64,000 bases of DNA. Source: Ricinus communis. Taxonomy: Eukaryota; Streptophyta; Magnoliopsida; Malpighiales; Euphorbiaceae. The stretch covers positions 26,119,939-26,183,938 of the forward strand of contig NC_063257.1 of assembly GCF_019578655.1 (NCBI RefSeq). The letters run 5' to 3'. Shown piece by piece: positions 31,785 to 42,247 of the stretch; within the stretch, counting starts at the first letter, position 1; each line of letters opens with the position of its first letter. Under the pieces are notes generated by a model that saw only the letters and a program-made list of their open reading frames with translations, did not search any database and was not told the origin of the DNA. The position numbers and the translations under genes were made by a program.

Positions 31785-33591
31785 CACGTGCATTCCTACT
31801 TGGATTAATTGAAAGCAACATGGTTTCTCCTTTACGCTCGTGGATTTGGGTCTTGACTTGCTTGATCTTCAAGTGACAACTCAATGCCACAAGTTAAGCT
31901 TGCCAATTGCGTTCCTTTACGCTTAGTGTTCCCTCTCTCCTTTAAAAGTTTCGTCTGTGATCATTCAGAAAATGATCAATACTCGATCAACTAATTTTCT
32001 ATCTTCACATTTGTCCAGGCATTGGATCGATGCCTATGATTGCCAATTCCACGCGCTTTAACTCAAGACTCAAGTTTATGGTGCCAAATAAAACCAAACC
32101 ATCATAGTAGACATAGATTAGAAAAAGACGAATAAAAGAAATGAATAAATGAGAGCATAGGTATGATTTTGTATCTGATAAGGGATAAAATGCCAAGTTC
32201 TCTATTCTCTTCCATGACTAAGCGTAAGGATTGAATCAAATTGATTTAAACACAAGGGTAGATAAAGAACACAAAAGAAAGGGAGGACATGAGCGATAAG
32301 TCTAGGTTTGCTAGTGCGAGTCTTCATAAGTCTGAAAAGGTCTTGAAAAGACCCACAACTTATTTCTTCACAAGGTAGAAAACTAAAATAATTTGATCAC
32401 TAGCCTCAAATATTCGGCTACATACCGTATTCATAATGCAAAAACCCTCATTCCGTAAGAGAAAAAAACTAGAAGCTAAATATGAATAAATAAATAAATA
32501 AATAAAGATGAATAAACTAAAGTCAAATCAAGAACTAGAGAAGAGTTGATTGGCCAACAACTCTTGTAGCCTCAATGTTTACGAGCCAACTTAACGAAAA
32601 TAAGGAAAAATTCTTATGGGCGTACCTAATAATACTCCGACCCAATTTACTTCATTATCTGTCTCATAAACATCAAAACGTGTGTATTCCCTCATCTATT
32701 AATCAAAAGCATCATGATTTCTCCCTTATGTGTGTGGATTTGCGTCTCGTACTGCTTAATCCTTAAGTCACGCCTTAATGCCATCGGTCAAGTTTGTGAA
32801 TTGCGTTCCGTAATTCCTTAATGAAAACAAGGGCAAATTCATGTGGCTATATCTAATAATACTCCAGCACAAGACTTATTGCTCATGTCCTTCCTTTCTC
32901 TTGTCTTCGTCTACCCTTGTGTTTAAGACAATTCCATTTGATCCTTAAGCTTAGCAGTATGGAAGAAAACAAATAAATATGAATTCTTTCCTTACCAGAT
33001 CCAAAATCCTACCTATGTTCTTATTTTGTTTGTTTCTTTTGTGCCTCTCTTTCTAATCTCTATCTATTATGATGGTTTGGTTTTATTTAGGGTGCATAAA
33101 CATGAGTGCTAAGTTAAAGCGTGTGAAAGTAACAATTATAGGCACGAATCCAATGCTTGAACAAATGCGAAGGAAGAAAATTAGTTGATCTAATATTGAT
33201 ATCATTCTCTAAATGATCACGAACGAATCTTTTAGAGGAAAGATGGAAGAATGAGAATCGAGGCATGCCCAAATATTTTGATTCAAGATTTGCACCATTA
33301 GGATCTTCATTATTTCCTTGTTCCTCTAGGCACAAGGACTCTTAATGACACAAGGATTGGCGCAAGGAGTCACGAAAATGCAATTGACAAGCTTGACCGA
33401 TTGCATTAGGGCTTATCTTGATGGTCAAGCAGGACGAAACATAAATCTATGTGCATAAGGGAGTAATCATATAGTTTTCAATTAATCCAAGGGTAATACA
33501 AGCGAGAATTCAAGCGTTTTGATGTTTAGGACGCATATAATGAAGTAATTTAGGTCGAAGTGTTATTAGGTAGGACTAAGCAAATTTCTTC
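31785..33591. repeat. R1 repeat, plus units then inverted to minus
   Basis: Plus-orientation R1 runs to about 32870, with a unit boundary near 32565. It flips to minus orientation near ACAAGACTTATTGCTC and continues to 33591. No coding content. Confidence 0.75.
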
Positions 33592-35226
33592 TTGTGTTTT
33601 CGGACTCCCTACAACTCGAGCTTCGCGTAGGCACTTCCAGATTCAAATTCCACACTATTGGCAGGACCGGCTTCCAGACCCTGGTGTTTTCCAAACACGC
33701 AAAATTTCAAAATTTAAGCTCGGTATAATTTTATTTCAACCTCAAAAATTATGTTACAATTTTAGAAAAAAATTGTTGCTATTAATTATCAATCATGGAT
33801 AATTTAAAATCAATTGGATTTAATTAATCATGATTTGTGGTGTGTTGCAGAGTTAGAAAAAATAATGCAGTTTTGGTGGCCCAACTCCCGTTAATTAATC
33901 GCAGAATATTTGAAGTGTTTCTAGCAGGTTTTGGACCCGTTGTACGGGGGGTAAATGTCTGTAATTTAGAGGAGGTACTGCCGAATTTTCAACAGAATTT
34001 GTTGAGTCTAAAATATTTTTAGGCAGTCCAATCTAGGGGTCTAGGCTTAGAAATATTTAAGAATATCTATTAACTGAGTGTTTTCGTGAATAGATAATCT
34101 GTCCATCTCGCTAGCTCCACCCGAGGCATAGGAGCAGACTGCGGAGCGCGTAAGATCTATGAGTTAAAGTCATATAATCACTACACCATTGGCATGTCTA
34201 GATTTAATGCGATATTTAATGATTAACATTTATGTATGAATATCATTATCGTTATTAAAAGTAATTCCATTTAATTGATAATTACCATAAATAGTATTAG
34301 TATTATTATTAGTAAATTTATCTCGTTATTTCATATATTTTAACTAATGTTATTTTAATACTATTATTATCATCACTACTTATAATTGCATGTTTGCTAA
34401 TCCCGGAATTTCTAAAATTTTAATCTCAGTATGTTATTGAATATTTATGTTTGGCTTGTGATTATTCTATTTATGATTTCTAGATTTTGCCCTAGTCGAG
34501 TATAACTTTCTAGCTGTGAAAGCTTGACTGTCGAAGAAAGATTCCTGGTCGAGTAATACTCTCTAGGCGCCAGCTTAATTGGGAATCAAGTGTCCGAGCT
34601 AGATGTAAGGACCCTGGTTGAGCTTCGCTTTCTGGGCGCCAGACTGATTTGGAATAAAAGGGCTGAAAGGCCAGTAGCATTTGGGGTTAGGGTTCTGTTA
34701 AGCCACTCGTTCCTTAAGTCTTTAAATACATTTTCTTTCTAAATTATGGCATGACTCGCACTTTAATATAAAATGACATGATAAATCAATTTAGTGATTA
34801 TTATATTGAGGAGATTGCAATAGTTACAAGGTTATATGATTTTAACTCACTCTCGAGGCTGACAGTCTGAAATTTTTTTTTAGGTGACAGTTAGAGTTCT
34901 TCGCCGTCCTACATTTTGGTAGCCTAATTTCCTTCTTCATTGGGCCTATTGTAAATAAATTATACTCTCATATTTTAATTATTTTATATTCTAGCCTTTT
35001 CATAGTAGTATCTTTGATTTGTTATGTTTATCCTGGTCTATAACATACGTGAAATGTTATCAATGACCAGTTAGAAATTTGTGTATGGCATGCCAAGCAT
35101 GATTAATATTATGTTTTCATATGCACTTGTTTGAATATCGATTAGTAAGGCTTACTATGGGACTTGGTGGCCTTAAGCCTACACATTCCTAGTGGTCGTC
35201 ATGGGCCCACAGATCGGGTCATGACA
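33592..35226 (+). repeat. 5'-truncated chromovirus LTR
   Basis: It ends AGATCGGGTCATGACA. It shares blocks with the minus-strand LTR at 53786-55999: GTGGCCCAACTCC (33877), GTAAATGTCTGTA-like (33950), TTTTAACTCACTCTCGAGG (34842), and the end itself. The usual TGTAAT start is absent. About 230 bp of R1 expected between the flanks are also missing, so a deletion removed both. No target duplication. Confidence 0.65.
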
Positions 35227-36323
35227 CTTGAGGCAGGTTAGCATATTATTTTTGTTTCTACCTTTTGAAAAATCAAGTTATGGGTTCTTTTAAAAACTTT
35301 GCGGACTTATGTAGACTCACGTTAACAATCATAGACTTATCGCCCACGTCTTTTCATTCTTTTGTGTTCTTTATCTACTCTTGTGTTTAAATCAATTCAA
35401 TTTGATCCTGACCCTTAGCCGTATGGAAAGGAATAAAAATCTTGTGATTTCTTTCCTTATCAAATCCAAAATCCTACCTATATTCTTCTTTTGTTCATTT
35501 ATTTTGTGCCTCTATTTCTATTGTATGTATAGCAGATGAATGATCACAAACGAATCTCTTAGAAGAAAGAGGGAATGCCGAAAATCGAGGCACACCTATA
35601 TACTCTGATTAAGTACTTGAACTAGTGGGATCTCTATCATTCCTAGTTCCTCTTGGCACAAAGACCTGACGACATAACGAATGGCATAAGGAGTCATGGA
35701 AACGCAATTAACAAGCTTGACTAGTGGCATTGAGGCTTAGCTTGATGATCAAGCAAGACGAGACATAAATCCATGCACGTAAGGAAGAAATCATATTATT
35801 TTCAATTAATCCAAGCATAATACAAGTGGAATGTGAGTGTTTTGATGTCTGGGATGCATATAATGTTGCAATTTTGGTTGGAGTTTTATTAGGTAGGTGC
35901 AAGTGAATTTCCCCTTATTTTTGTTAAGCATGCTCATAAAATTTGGGAGTTTGAGAGTTGTTGACCAGTTAACTCCTCTCTGGTTCATGATTTGACTTTA
36001 GTTTATTCATCATTCTTTATTTATATATTCATATTTAGCTTCTAGTTTCTTCTTCTTATAGAATGAGGGCTTTCAAACTATAGAAACTGCACACAACCGA
36101 ATACTTGAGGCTAATGAGCATGTTATTTAAGTTTTCTACCTTGCACGAAATCAAGTTATGGGTTCTTTCAAGAACTTTGTGGACTTATCAACACTCACAC
36201 TAGCGAGCATAGTCTTATCGCTCACGTCCTTCCTTTCTTTTATGTTCTTTGTCTACCCTTATGTTTAAATCATTTTGATTTGATCCTTACGCTTAGCCGT
36301 ATGGAAGACAACAAAGAACTTGT
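35227..36323 (-). repeat. R1 repeat, minus orientation
   Basis: R1 resumes after the LTR with CTTGAGGC and runs through a unit boundary near 35940 to AAGAACTTGT. There the GyB LTR begins. No gene is seen. Confidence 0.76.
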
Positions 36324-36641
36324 TGATGCGAATCACAATACCAAGCTCCAAGACTTGAGTCATGATCCAAGCACAAGCATAGGGCTAAATCCTACACTAA
36401 GCTCAAGGGATCTTTTACACATTCAAAGTGGGCAAATTACAAGATCTAAGGCCAACACATAAAGGAAGCTGTTAATGGACTCATTCAAGAGATTTAGGCC
36501 AAGGATATATTAACTTGTGGAGAGTTAGATTTAATTAAGGCTCATAGCCTTATTAATTTAATCAATATGATGGGCTTGAAGAAACCAAGCATGGGTCGAA
36601 TATATGTGCACAAGGAGGATATCCTAATACTTGAAGAGGAA
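36324..36641 (+). repeat. GyB 5' LTR, first part, with pol-tail sequence
   Basis: It starts TGATGCGAATCAC, inserted in R1. It matches 53390-53690, the same LTR at the other end of GyB. A frame through it reads SGQITRSKAN near 36430, a variant of the GPITRSRAKK tail. The Athila-like element interrupts it at 36642, and it resumes at 41796. Confidence 0.72.
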
Positions 36642-38125
36642 TGATGGGCTATTTTATGCAGCTACAATCTAAGGCAGTGTACCTATCAATGCAGTCTAGC
36701 ACTAATGGCGAGTATTAAGATCGTATTCCTCGGGAAAGTGAAAGCCCAGAGTTACTCCTTTGTTCTCTATTATATTAGCCTAAAATGAATCATGAATAAT
36801 TCCTAAATTAACTAAAAGCTACTCTAATTGTTATCTAACTACGACTACTAGGGAAGGATTAATTCAAGTTAAGGAATAACCCCTTGGGAATTCTTGTCTC
36901 TAGGGAATGGAAACTAAAGATGGAATTGATTGCTTGAATTCAATTTCCGTGGGAAAATCTCTATGCAATTAACGCTTTTATCAAGGACACTAACATCTTA
37001 ACCTAGATAAATTAGGTTGAAATCTCTTCCTAACTCTAATTATCCAATCAACATTATGTACCAATTAACACTATTGAGAGTTGTTAATTCTCAATCCGGT
37101 AGAACGAACACCCTATCTCTAGGCAAATTCAATTCTAGGTTGTAAAGGACAATCCAAACCTAAACGTCTTTTGCAAGAACATTCAAATTCCAATAATCAT
37201 TCAATAAGATATAAAGAACAAATCAATAAGGACTTCCATTGCAAACCAATATTGAAAATCAATACATTTAATTCAAAAGTTAAGTACAAAAATCCCTAGA
37301 TAAAGAACCCCCAATGGGTTAACAAGTTTAGCTAATCATGTTCATTATCAAAACCCATAAGAATTCAATTACAACAATGAGTAAAGGTAGAGAAACTCGA
37401 ATGCACCCTTGGATGAGAGTAAACAGCTCCAATTCCTCTTGCCCAATCTTGAATCGATTCTTGTTCCTCTTGCTTGAATTGAAACCAACTAATGAACCTT
37501 GCCCAATCTTCAATTTTTGAAGAGAATCCAATTGAAACCTTTGTCCAAGTCTCTTTTTTCCTTAGTTCTAGCTCAGAAAACCCTTAGAGAGAGAAAGAAT
37601 AGAGTTTGGGACGTCCTCCCCTCCTTCTTCTTTTTGTTTCCCTCTTTTCTTTCTTTTAATTAATTCGTCCAACTGCCGCGAACATGGCCGTGTTGATGCC
37701 CGTGTTGGGAACACGGCCTGGTATTGGTGGGCATGTTGGGAATATAGCCCCATGCTGATGTCCGTGTTGCTCTTTGTGGTCGTGCTCCTTAACGCTTCTT
37801 TTTCCTATTGTCAAATGCACCCAACACGGCCCATTTTGGTGCCTGTGTTGGGAACACGGCTTGCTCTTTAGAACGTGTTAGGAACACGGCCAGTGCTAAA
37901 ACCAACACGGCCGTGTTCCGCTTCCTCATGCGTGAACTTGACTTGTTTTGGCAACTTTGATGTCCAATTCTGCTCCAATTCTTCCCTTTATCACTCTTTG
38001 ACTTTTTTTGGACCTAGTGCACACAATCAGACGCATAGGGTGAGTGTTGGGACCAATTCACATCCAAATGTACATAAAATCAGCCTTAAAAACCCCATTT
38101 AGATGTGTGTATTCTACGCACATCA
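36642..38125 (-). repeat. Athila-like element 3' LTR, full length (1,484 bp)
   Basis: Starts TGATGGGCTATTTTATGC and ends TACGCACATCA (plus strand). It contains a G+C-rich island with repeated AACACGGCC/GGCCGTGTT motifs at about 37670-37920. The block 36999-38100 is related to the LTR at 61851-63155. Confidence 0.85.
37672..37920. repeat. CACGGCC/GGCCGTG motif island
   Basis: A cluster of short inverted motifs, including AACACGGCCGTGTT near 37905, five or so AACACGGC copies and several GCCGTGTT or CCCGTGTT copies, in an otherwise AT-rich LTR. A similar cluster is at 62690-62950. Confidence 0.75.
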
Positions 38126-38140
38126 AATCATCCCACACTT
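38126..38140 (-). promoter_or_regulatory. Athila-like element polypurine tract (imperfect)
   Basis: The minus strand reads AAGTGTGGGATGATT next to the 3' LTR. It is in the right place and purine-rich but interrupted by T residues. Confidence 0.5.
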
Positions 38141-40179
38141 AGCTCATTGCTTGTCCTCAAGCAAGCAAAAGTAAAATAAGGAAAATAAACCACTAAGGAA
38201 CAACACTTAAACTGATAAAGAAGCTAGAGAGCCCCTACACATATCCTTAACAAGCATAAGTCAAGCAAAAAGAAACGAAGCAATCAATTCAAGTATCACA
38301 ACCGAGATGCTAATGATTCATAAAATACTATCTCAACAGAATTATTCAGAACCAACTCCTCACAAGATTCACTCTAAATCACTCAAAGTGTTTAAAGTTT
38401 AAAGGGTAGTGTTTAATCGCTCAATGCATCAAATACTGCCTTACTTACTATATGCTTGCTCTTAAATCCTACTCCTACTACTTATGGAGAGTCAACAACC
38501 ATGTCAAGAGGTCTTTATAAGGGTTGTAATGGGGATTATGTAGAGGTAGGTAAATATGGTAAGTGTTGAACCTATGGTGTTCTGCAATGAGATAAATGAC
38601 CTGCACACACGCCACAATAATCACAAGGGATAAACAATGAACAGTAGTCCAAGGTGGGAAATAGGAATCAAGTCAAAATGTAAACTCCCAAAAGCAATTA
38701 AACAATTAGCTCACTTACCTTCTTTCTTTTCATCACCCTTCCCTCTTATTCTTCTTATTATTATTATTATTTTTTTTTTCTTTTCTTTTTTTATACATAT
38801 ATAAGGGAAGAAACAGTCACATAATATAGTGAATTTCTTATGGATTGAAGGAAGCTACTACAAGTTTCCAACGCTATTCCCAAGATAAAAATTCCCAATA
38901 AAAACAACTCATATGTAAAATCATAATCCAAAGCAGAATAAAACTAAGTGGTAATGAAATATGATAGAAATGATGAAAGAAGGGGTTCTCTACTGAATCA
39001 ATAAACGAATGAAGGTTATTTGGCTAGAATGAAAACCTAAGTGCCTCTATCATACCAATGTGTTAAACTCTCCTTGTGGCCCTCATAAGCATTACCGAGC
39101 AAGTTCTAAAAGTAAAGACAGTAATTAGCACTCTCAATAAGAAATAAATAAAGCATATAAAGTGTATGCTTACAATTGAGGCTCAATTTCTCACAAGTGT
39201 GCTTTTTGAGTAGGTTTCAAACAAAAATCATCAAAACAAAATTAAATAAAACAAAGTAGCTTAGTGGAAAACTCAAACTAAATAACTTACATTCTTTTGC
39301 AAGACTCAACACTATCGGTTTTACCCAATCACATGGACATAAACAGGATTTCGAAAGCAAGTCAACAGTAAGAGCATCGAAACAAAGTGAAAAATTTTCA
39401 AAATTAAAAAAAAAATTGCACAAAGAAGAAACAAATAACTCATATGGGATAAATGAAATGTGATATATACACTAGAAAAGGATCCAAATTTTATATATAA
39501 GAACAATAAAAACAAAATAAAAAACACACAACATAAATAAAGCTAAAAGATAAACAAAATACAAGAAAACAAGTGTATATAAATATCACCCATCCCACAC
39601 TTGAAGGACACACTGTCCCAGTGTAACATGTTATAGATATCCCGCATGGTAATGCTCATCTAAGAGAAACAAAGGCAATGCAATCTAAATGCATGACATG
39701 TATATAAGAAATAAAGTAAATAAATGCAAAAATAAAAAAAAAAGTCTAGGGGACTGCCCTGATCGTCCGCCGAGGTTGGTGTAGTAAAAATTCAGTGCAT
39801 CCTCGGTAGAAGCTGCAAATAATAAAAAAAAGAATTAAAATCGAAACTGAAACAAAAATTAAATAAAATATTAAAACTAAAACTAATAAAATGTTTCAAA
39901 ACAAAAGGTTAAAACATTAGAAATTTAAAGATTAAAAAAATTGGGGTGCCTCCCAAAAGTGCTTCTTTTTTATGTGATGAGTCTTCTTAGCTGGACTCAT
40001 GGTGAAAAGCAAACGGTGGGGGTTGATGACCATCCATCATTCTTCCAAGCAAATGGCATCAAGTATCTGCTTAAAGGACTAATCATCAAATTCCTCTTCC
40101 CAACGGTCAAGCAAGCTGCCAGTATGATGGGAAAAACTTGCTCCTCATATATTTGCACGTAGTCATGCTGCTCTAGGGG
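38141..40179 (-). other. Athila-like element internal non-coding region
   Basis: About 2 kb without a credible gene. It contains a TTA/T-rich microsatellite (about 38755-38805), the phrase GGGGTGCCTCCCAAAAGTGC (about 39941), which recurs widely in plant elements of this type, and CCCACACTTGAAGGACAC (about 39593). I see no pol motifs on either strand. Confidence 0.6.
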
Positions 40180-41166
40180 CTATTCCAATTTGAAAGCTGG
40201 AATTTCACCAATTGAAAGGATCGACGGTTGGGCAATTTCTTCAGGAATGTCGATGGTTTTCTCCAGTCCTTGGCTTGGTTCACTTGTTATAAGAAACTCG
40301 AGCTCCTCCAAGACTTCTTCATTGGATAACTCGTGCTCATCTTCCATCATTGAAGGGACTTGTGGAAAATCCACCAAAAATTCCTCTAACTACAACTCAG
40401 CATCATCAACTGTACATTCCTGTTGGTAGTCTTTTAGTGGAATCATGTTTGCCTCTTCCTTTTCTGGTTCTATCTCCATGTTCAAGGAGTTGTCCTACAC
40501 ATAAGCATCATCGTCAAACATAGTAGATAAACTAGAAAAATTCTCACATGAATGCAAAGTGACGGCACTCAAATGTTCCTCGGATTCAGTAGCGTTTGAT
40601 GGAGTTCCCAATTGCTCTTTAGCTAGTAACTTGAAGATCAAGCCTACTTGATGCTCTATGTTCTCAATCGAGGCTTATTAACCTTCAAGTACCCTCTATG
40701 TTTGTTGGAATCTATCCTCAAGACTTGTAAAGAACCTCATCATCAGCTCCTCTAACACTAACTCTTCATCTTGAGTTGAAGGTGCAAGATTAGGCTGCTG
40801 ATGTGGTTGCTGAGATCCTGGTGGTTCTTGGCCATCTATGCTCCATCCAAAGGATGAATGAGTGCACCACTCTTGATTGTAGGTGCTTCCATACAAGTCA
40901 TTTGGCCAATTTCCCATATACTTCACCTATTCACAATTATAAGAACAATGATTAAAATCACTTCACAATGGACAACCATTACTCAAATGTAAACCATAAC
41001 AAAATTCACAAAGAAATTGAGATGAAAGGATAGGAGTGGAGAGTTGATCGGTAGCCCTGCAAAACGGTTCCACTCGAGCTTCTAAAGATGCAAGGGTATC
41101 CCAATTTTTAACACTCTCTTGGTTCCTGATCCCATTCTCCAACGTGTCATACAAAGAGTTTAGCAT
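40180..41166 (-). pseudogene. Athila-like gag remnant
   Basis: Three minus-strand pieces lie downstream of the primer site. At 40963-41166 the frame ends CEFCYGLHLSNGC, a C-x2-C-x3-H-x4-C zinc knuckle of the type seen in Athila/Tat gags. At 40696-40926 it reads KYMGNWPNDLYGSTYNQEW, the degraded form of the Y-x-x-T-Y-N-P-G-W segment that follows the knuckle in those proteins. At 40180-40377 is an acidic stretch. The capsid domain and all of pol are missing. Confidence 0.6.
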
Positions 41167-41302
41167 TGAACCTCCTTATCATCCACTCCCTGAATCATAA
41201 ACTTAACTAAATAAATATGTACAAACAAAATAAAAATAAATAAAAATAATAAAAAAATGGCTAAATTAACAAATAGCAAATTTCACTCTAGTTTTCAAAC
41301 AT

Positions 41303-41320
41303 TCCCCGGCAACAGCGCCA
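41303..41320 (-). promoter_or_regulatory. Athila-like element primer-binding site (Asp tRNA type)
   Basis: The minus strand reads TGGCGCTGTTGCCGGGGA, six bases after the 5' LTR. It matches the TGGCGCCGTTGCCGGGGA site typical of Athila-type elements with one mismatch. It fixes the element's orientation. Confidence 0.85.
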
Positions 41321-41326
41321 AAAACT

Positions 41327-41790
41327 TGATGGGCTATTTTATGCAGCTATAATCTAAGGCAATGTACCTATCGATGCAGTCTAGCACTAATGGCGAGTAT
41401 GATGGTCGTATTCCTCGGGAAAATGAAAGCCTAGAGTTACTTCTTTCTTCTCTGTTATATTAGCCTAAAATGAATCATGAATAATTCCTAAATTAACTAA
41501 TAGCTATTCTAATTGTTATCTAACTACGGCTACTAGGGAAGGATTAATTCAAGTTAAAGAATAACCCCTTGGGAATTCTTGTTTCTAGGGAATGGAGACT
41601 AAAGATGGAATTGATTGCTTGAATTCAATTTCCGGCAGAAAATCTCTATGCAATTAACGCCTTTCTCAAGGACACTAACATCTTAACCTAAATCAATTAG
41701 GTTGAAATCTCTTCCTAACTCTAATTATCCAAATGTACATAAAATCATCCTTAAAAACCCCATTTAGATGTGTGTATTCTATGCACATCA
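41327..41790 (-). repeat. Athila-like element 5' LTR, internally deleted (464 bp)
   Basis: Matches both ends of 36642-38125 but lacks 1,020 bp. The breakpoint joins two ATCCAA copies, at 37042 and 38062 in the full LTR. The length difference (1,484 minus 464) equals the spacing of those copies exactly. Confidence 0.88.
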
Positions 41791-41795
41791 AGGAA

Positions 41796-42247
41796 ACAAG
41801 GGAAACACCGCGTTAGCTTCCTATTTAGCTAAAGGCACATGCTTCTTCGAATAGGAGTATGAGAGGCACATTTGGCTTCCTCTTTTGCCAAATTGGCATG
41901 TTCTTCATTAAACAATAAGGAGGCAACTGCACACTTCATTGTTTATGAAGCTTTGCTTGATTGTTTAGTCAATTCTTATTTAGTAAAGATTGACATTCCT
42001 TATTCTGTTATTTAGGAAACTCTTATTTAGCATATCTTTTAGACAATTCCTAATTAGTTTATTTTCCTTATGCTATTTAGGTATTAGATTTATTTCTTTC
42101 ACTATATAAACTAAGTGTAGCTGCATTATTCAAAGTTAATGTATATATTGAGTTAAACATATTTGTAAGAGTTATTCTTACTCGCTTCTTTGGAATAACT
42201 TCGAACTTATCAAGAACTTATTCTTATGGCATTCAAACAAGGACTTA
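41796..42247 (+). repeat. GyB 5' LTR, second part
   Basis: It continues the LTR broken at 36641, matching 53696-53785 (CTTCCTCTTTTGCCAAATT). It has a TATA-like TATATAAA at 42103-42110. Tek2 interrupts it at 42248 after GGACTTA. Confidence 0.7.
42103..42110 (+). promoter_or_regulatory. GyB LTR candidate TATA box
   Basis: TATATAAA in the GyB LTR, followed by CTAAGTGTAGC. Its position within the LTR is similar to the box at 31143 in the related LTR. Confidence 0.42.

Larger units (their letters stand above)
36642..41790 (-). mobile_element. Non-autonomous Athila-like LTR element (LARD type)
   Basis: 5,149 bp with LTR termini TGATG...CATCA and a perfect 5-bp duplication AGGAA (36637-36641 and 41791-41795). 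Removing it rejoins the GyB LTR, which reads uninterrupted at about 53673-53700 (GAAGAGGAAACAAGGG). The internal 3.2 kb has an Asp-tRNA-type primer site and gag remnants but no recognisable protease, RT or integrase. It would therefore depend on another element. The LTRs are unequal (1,484 and 464 bp) because of one deletion. Confidence 0.85.

Noticed and set aside
21249..36323. R1 considered as an LTR or a Helitron
   Set aside because: Units run head to tail with no constant TG...CA ends, no target duplications, and no terminal hairpin recognised; a tandem repeat fits better.
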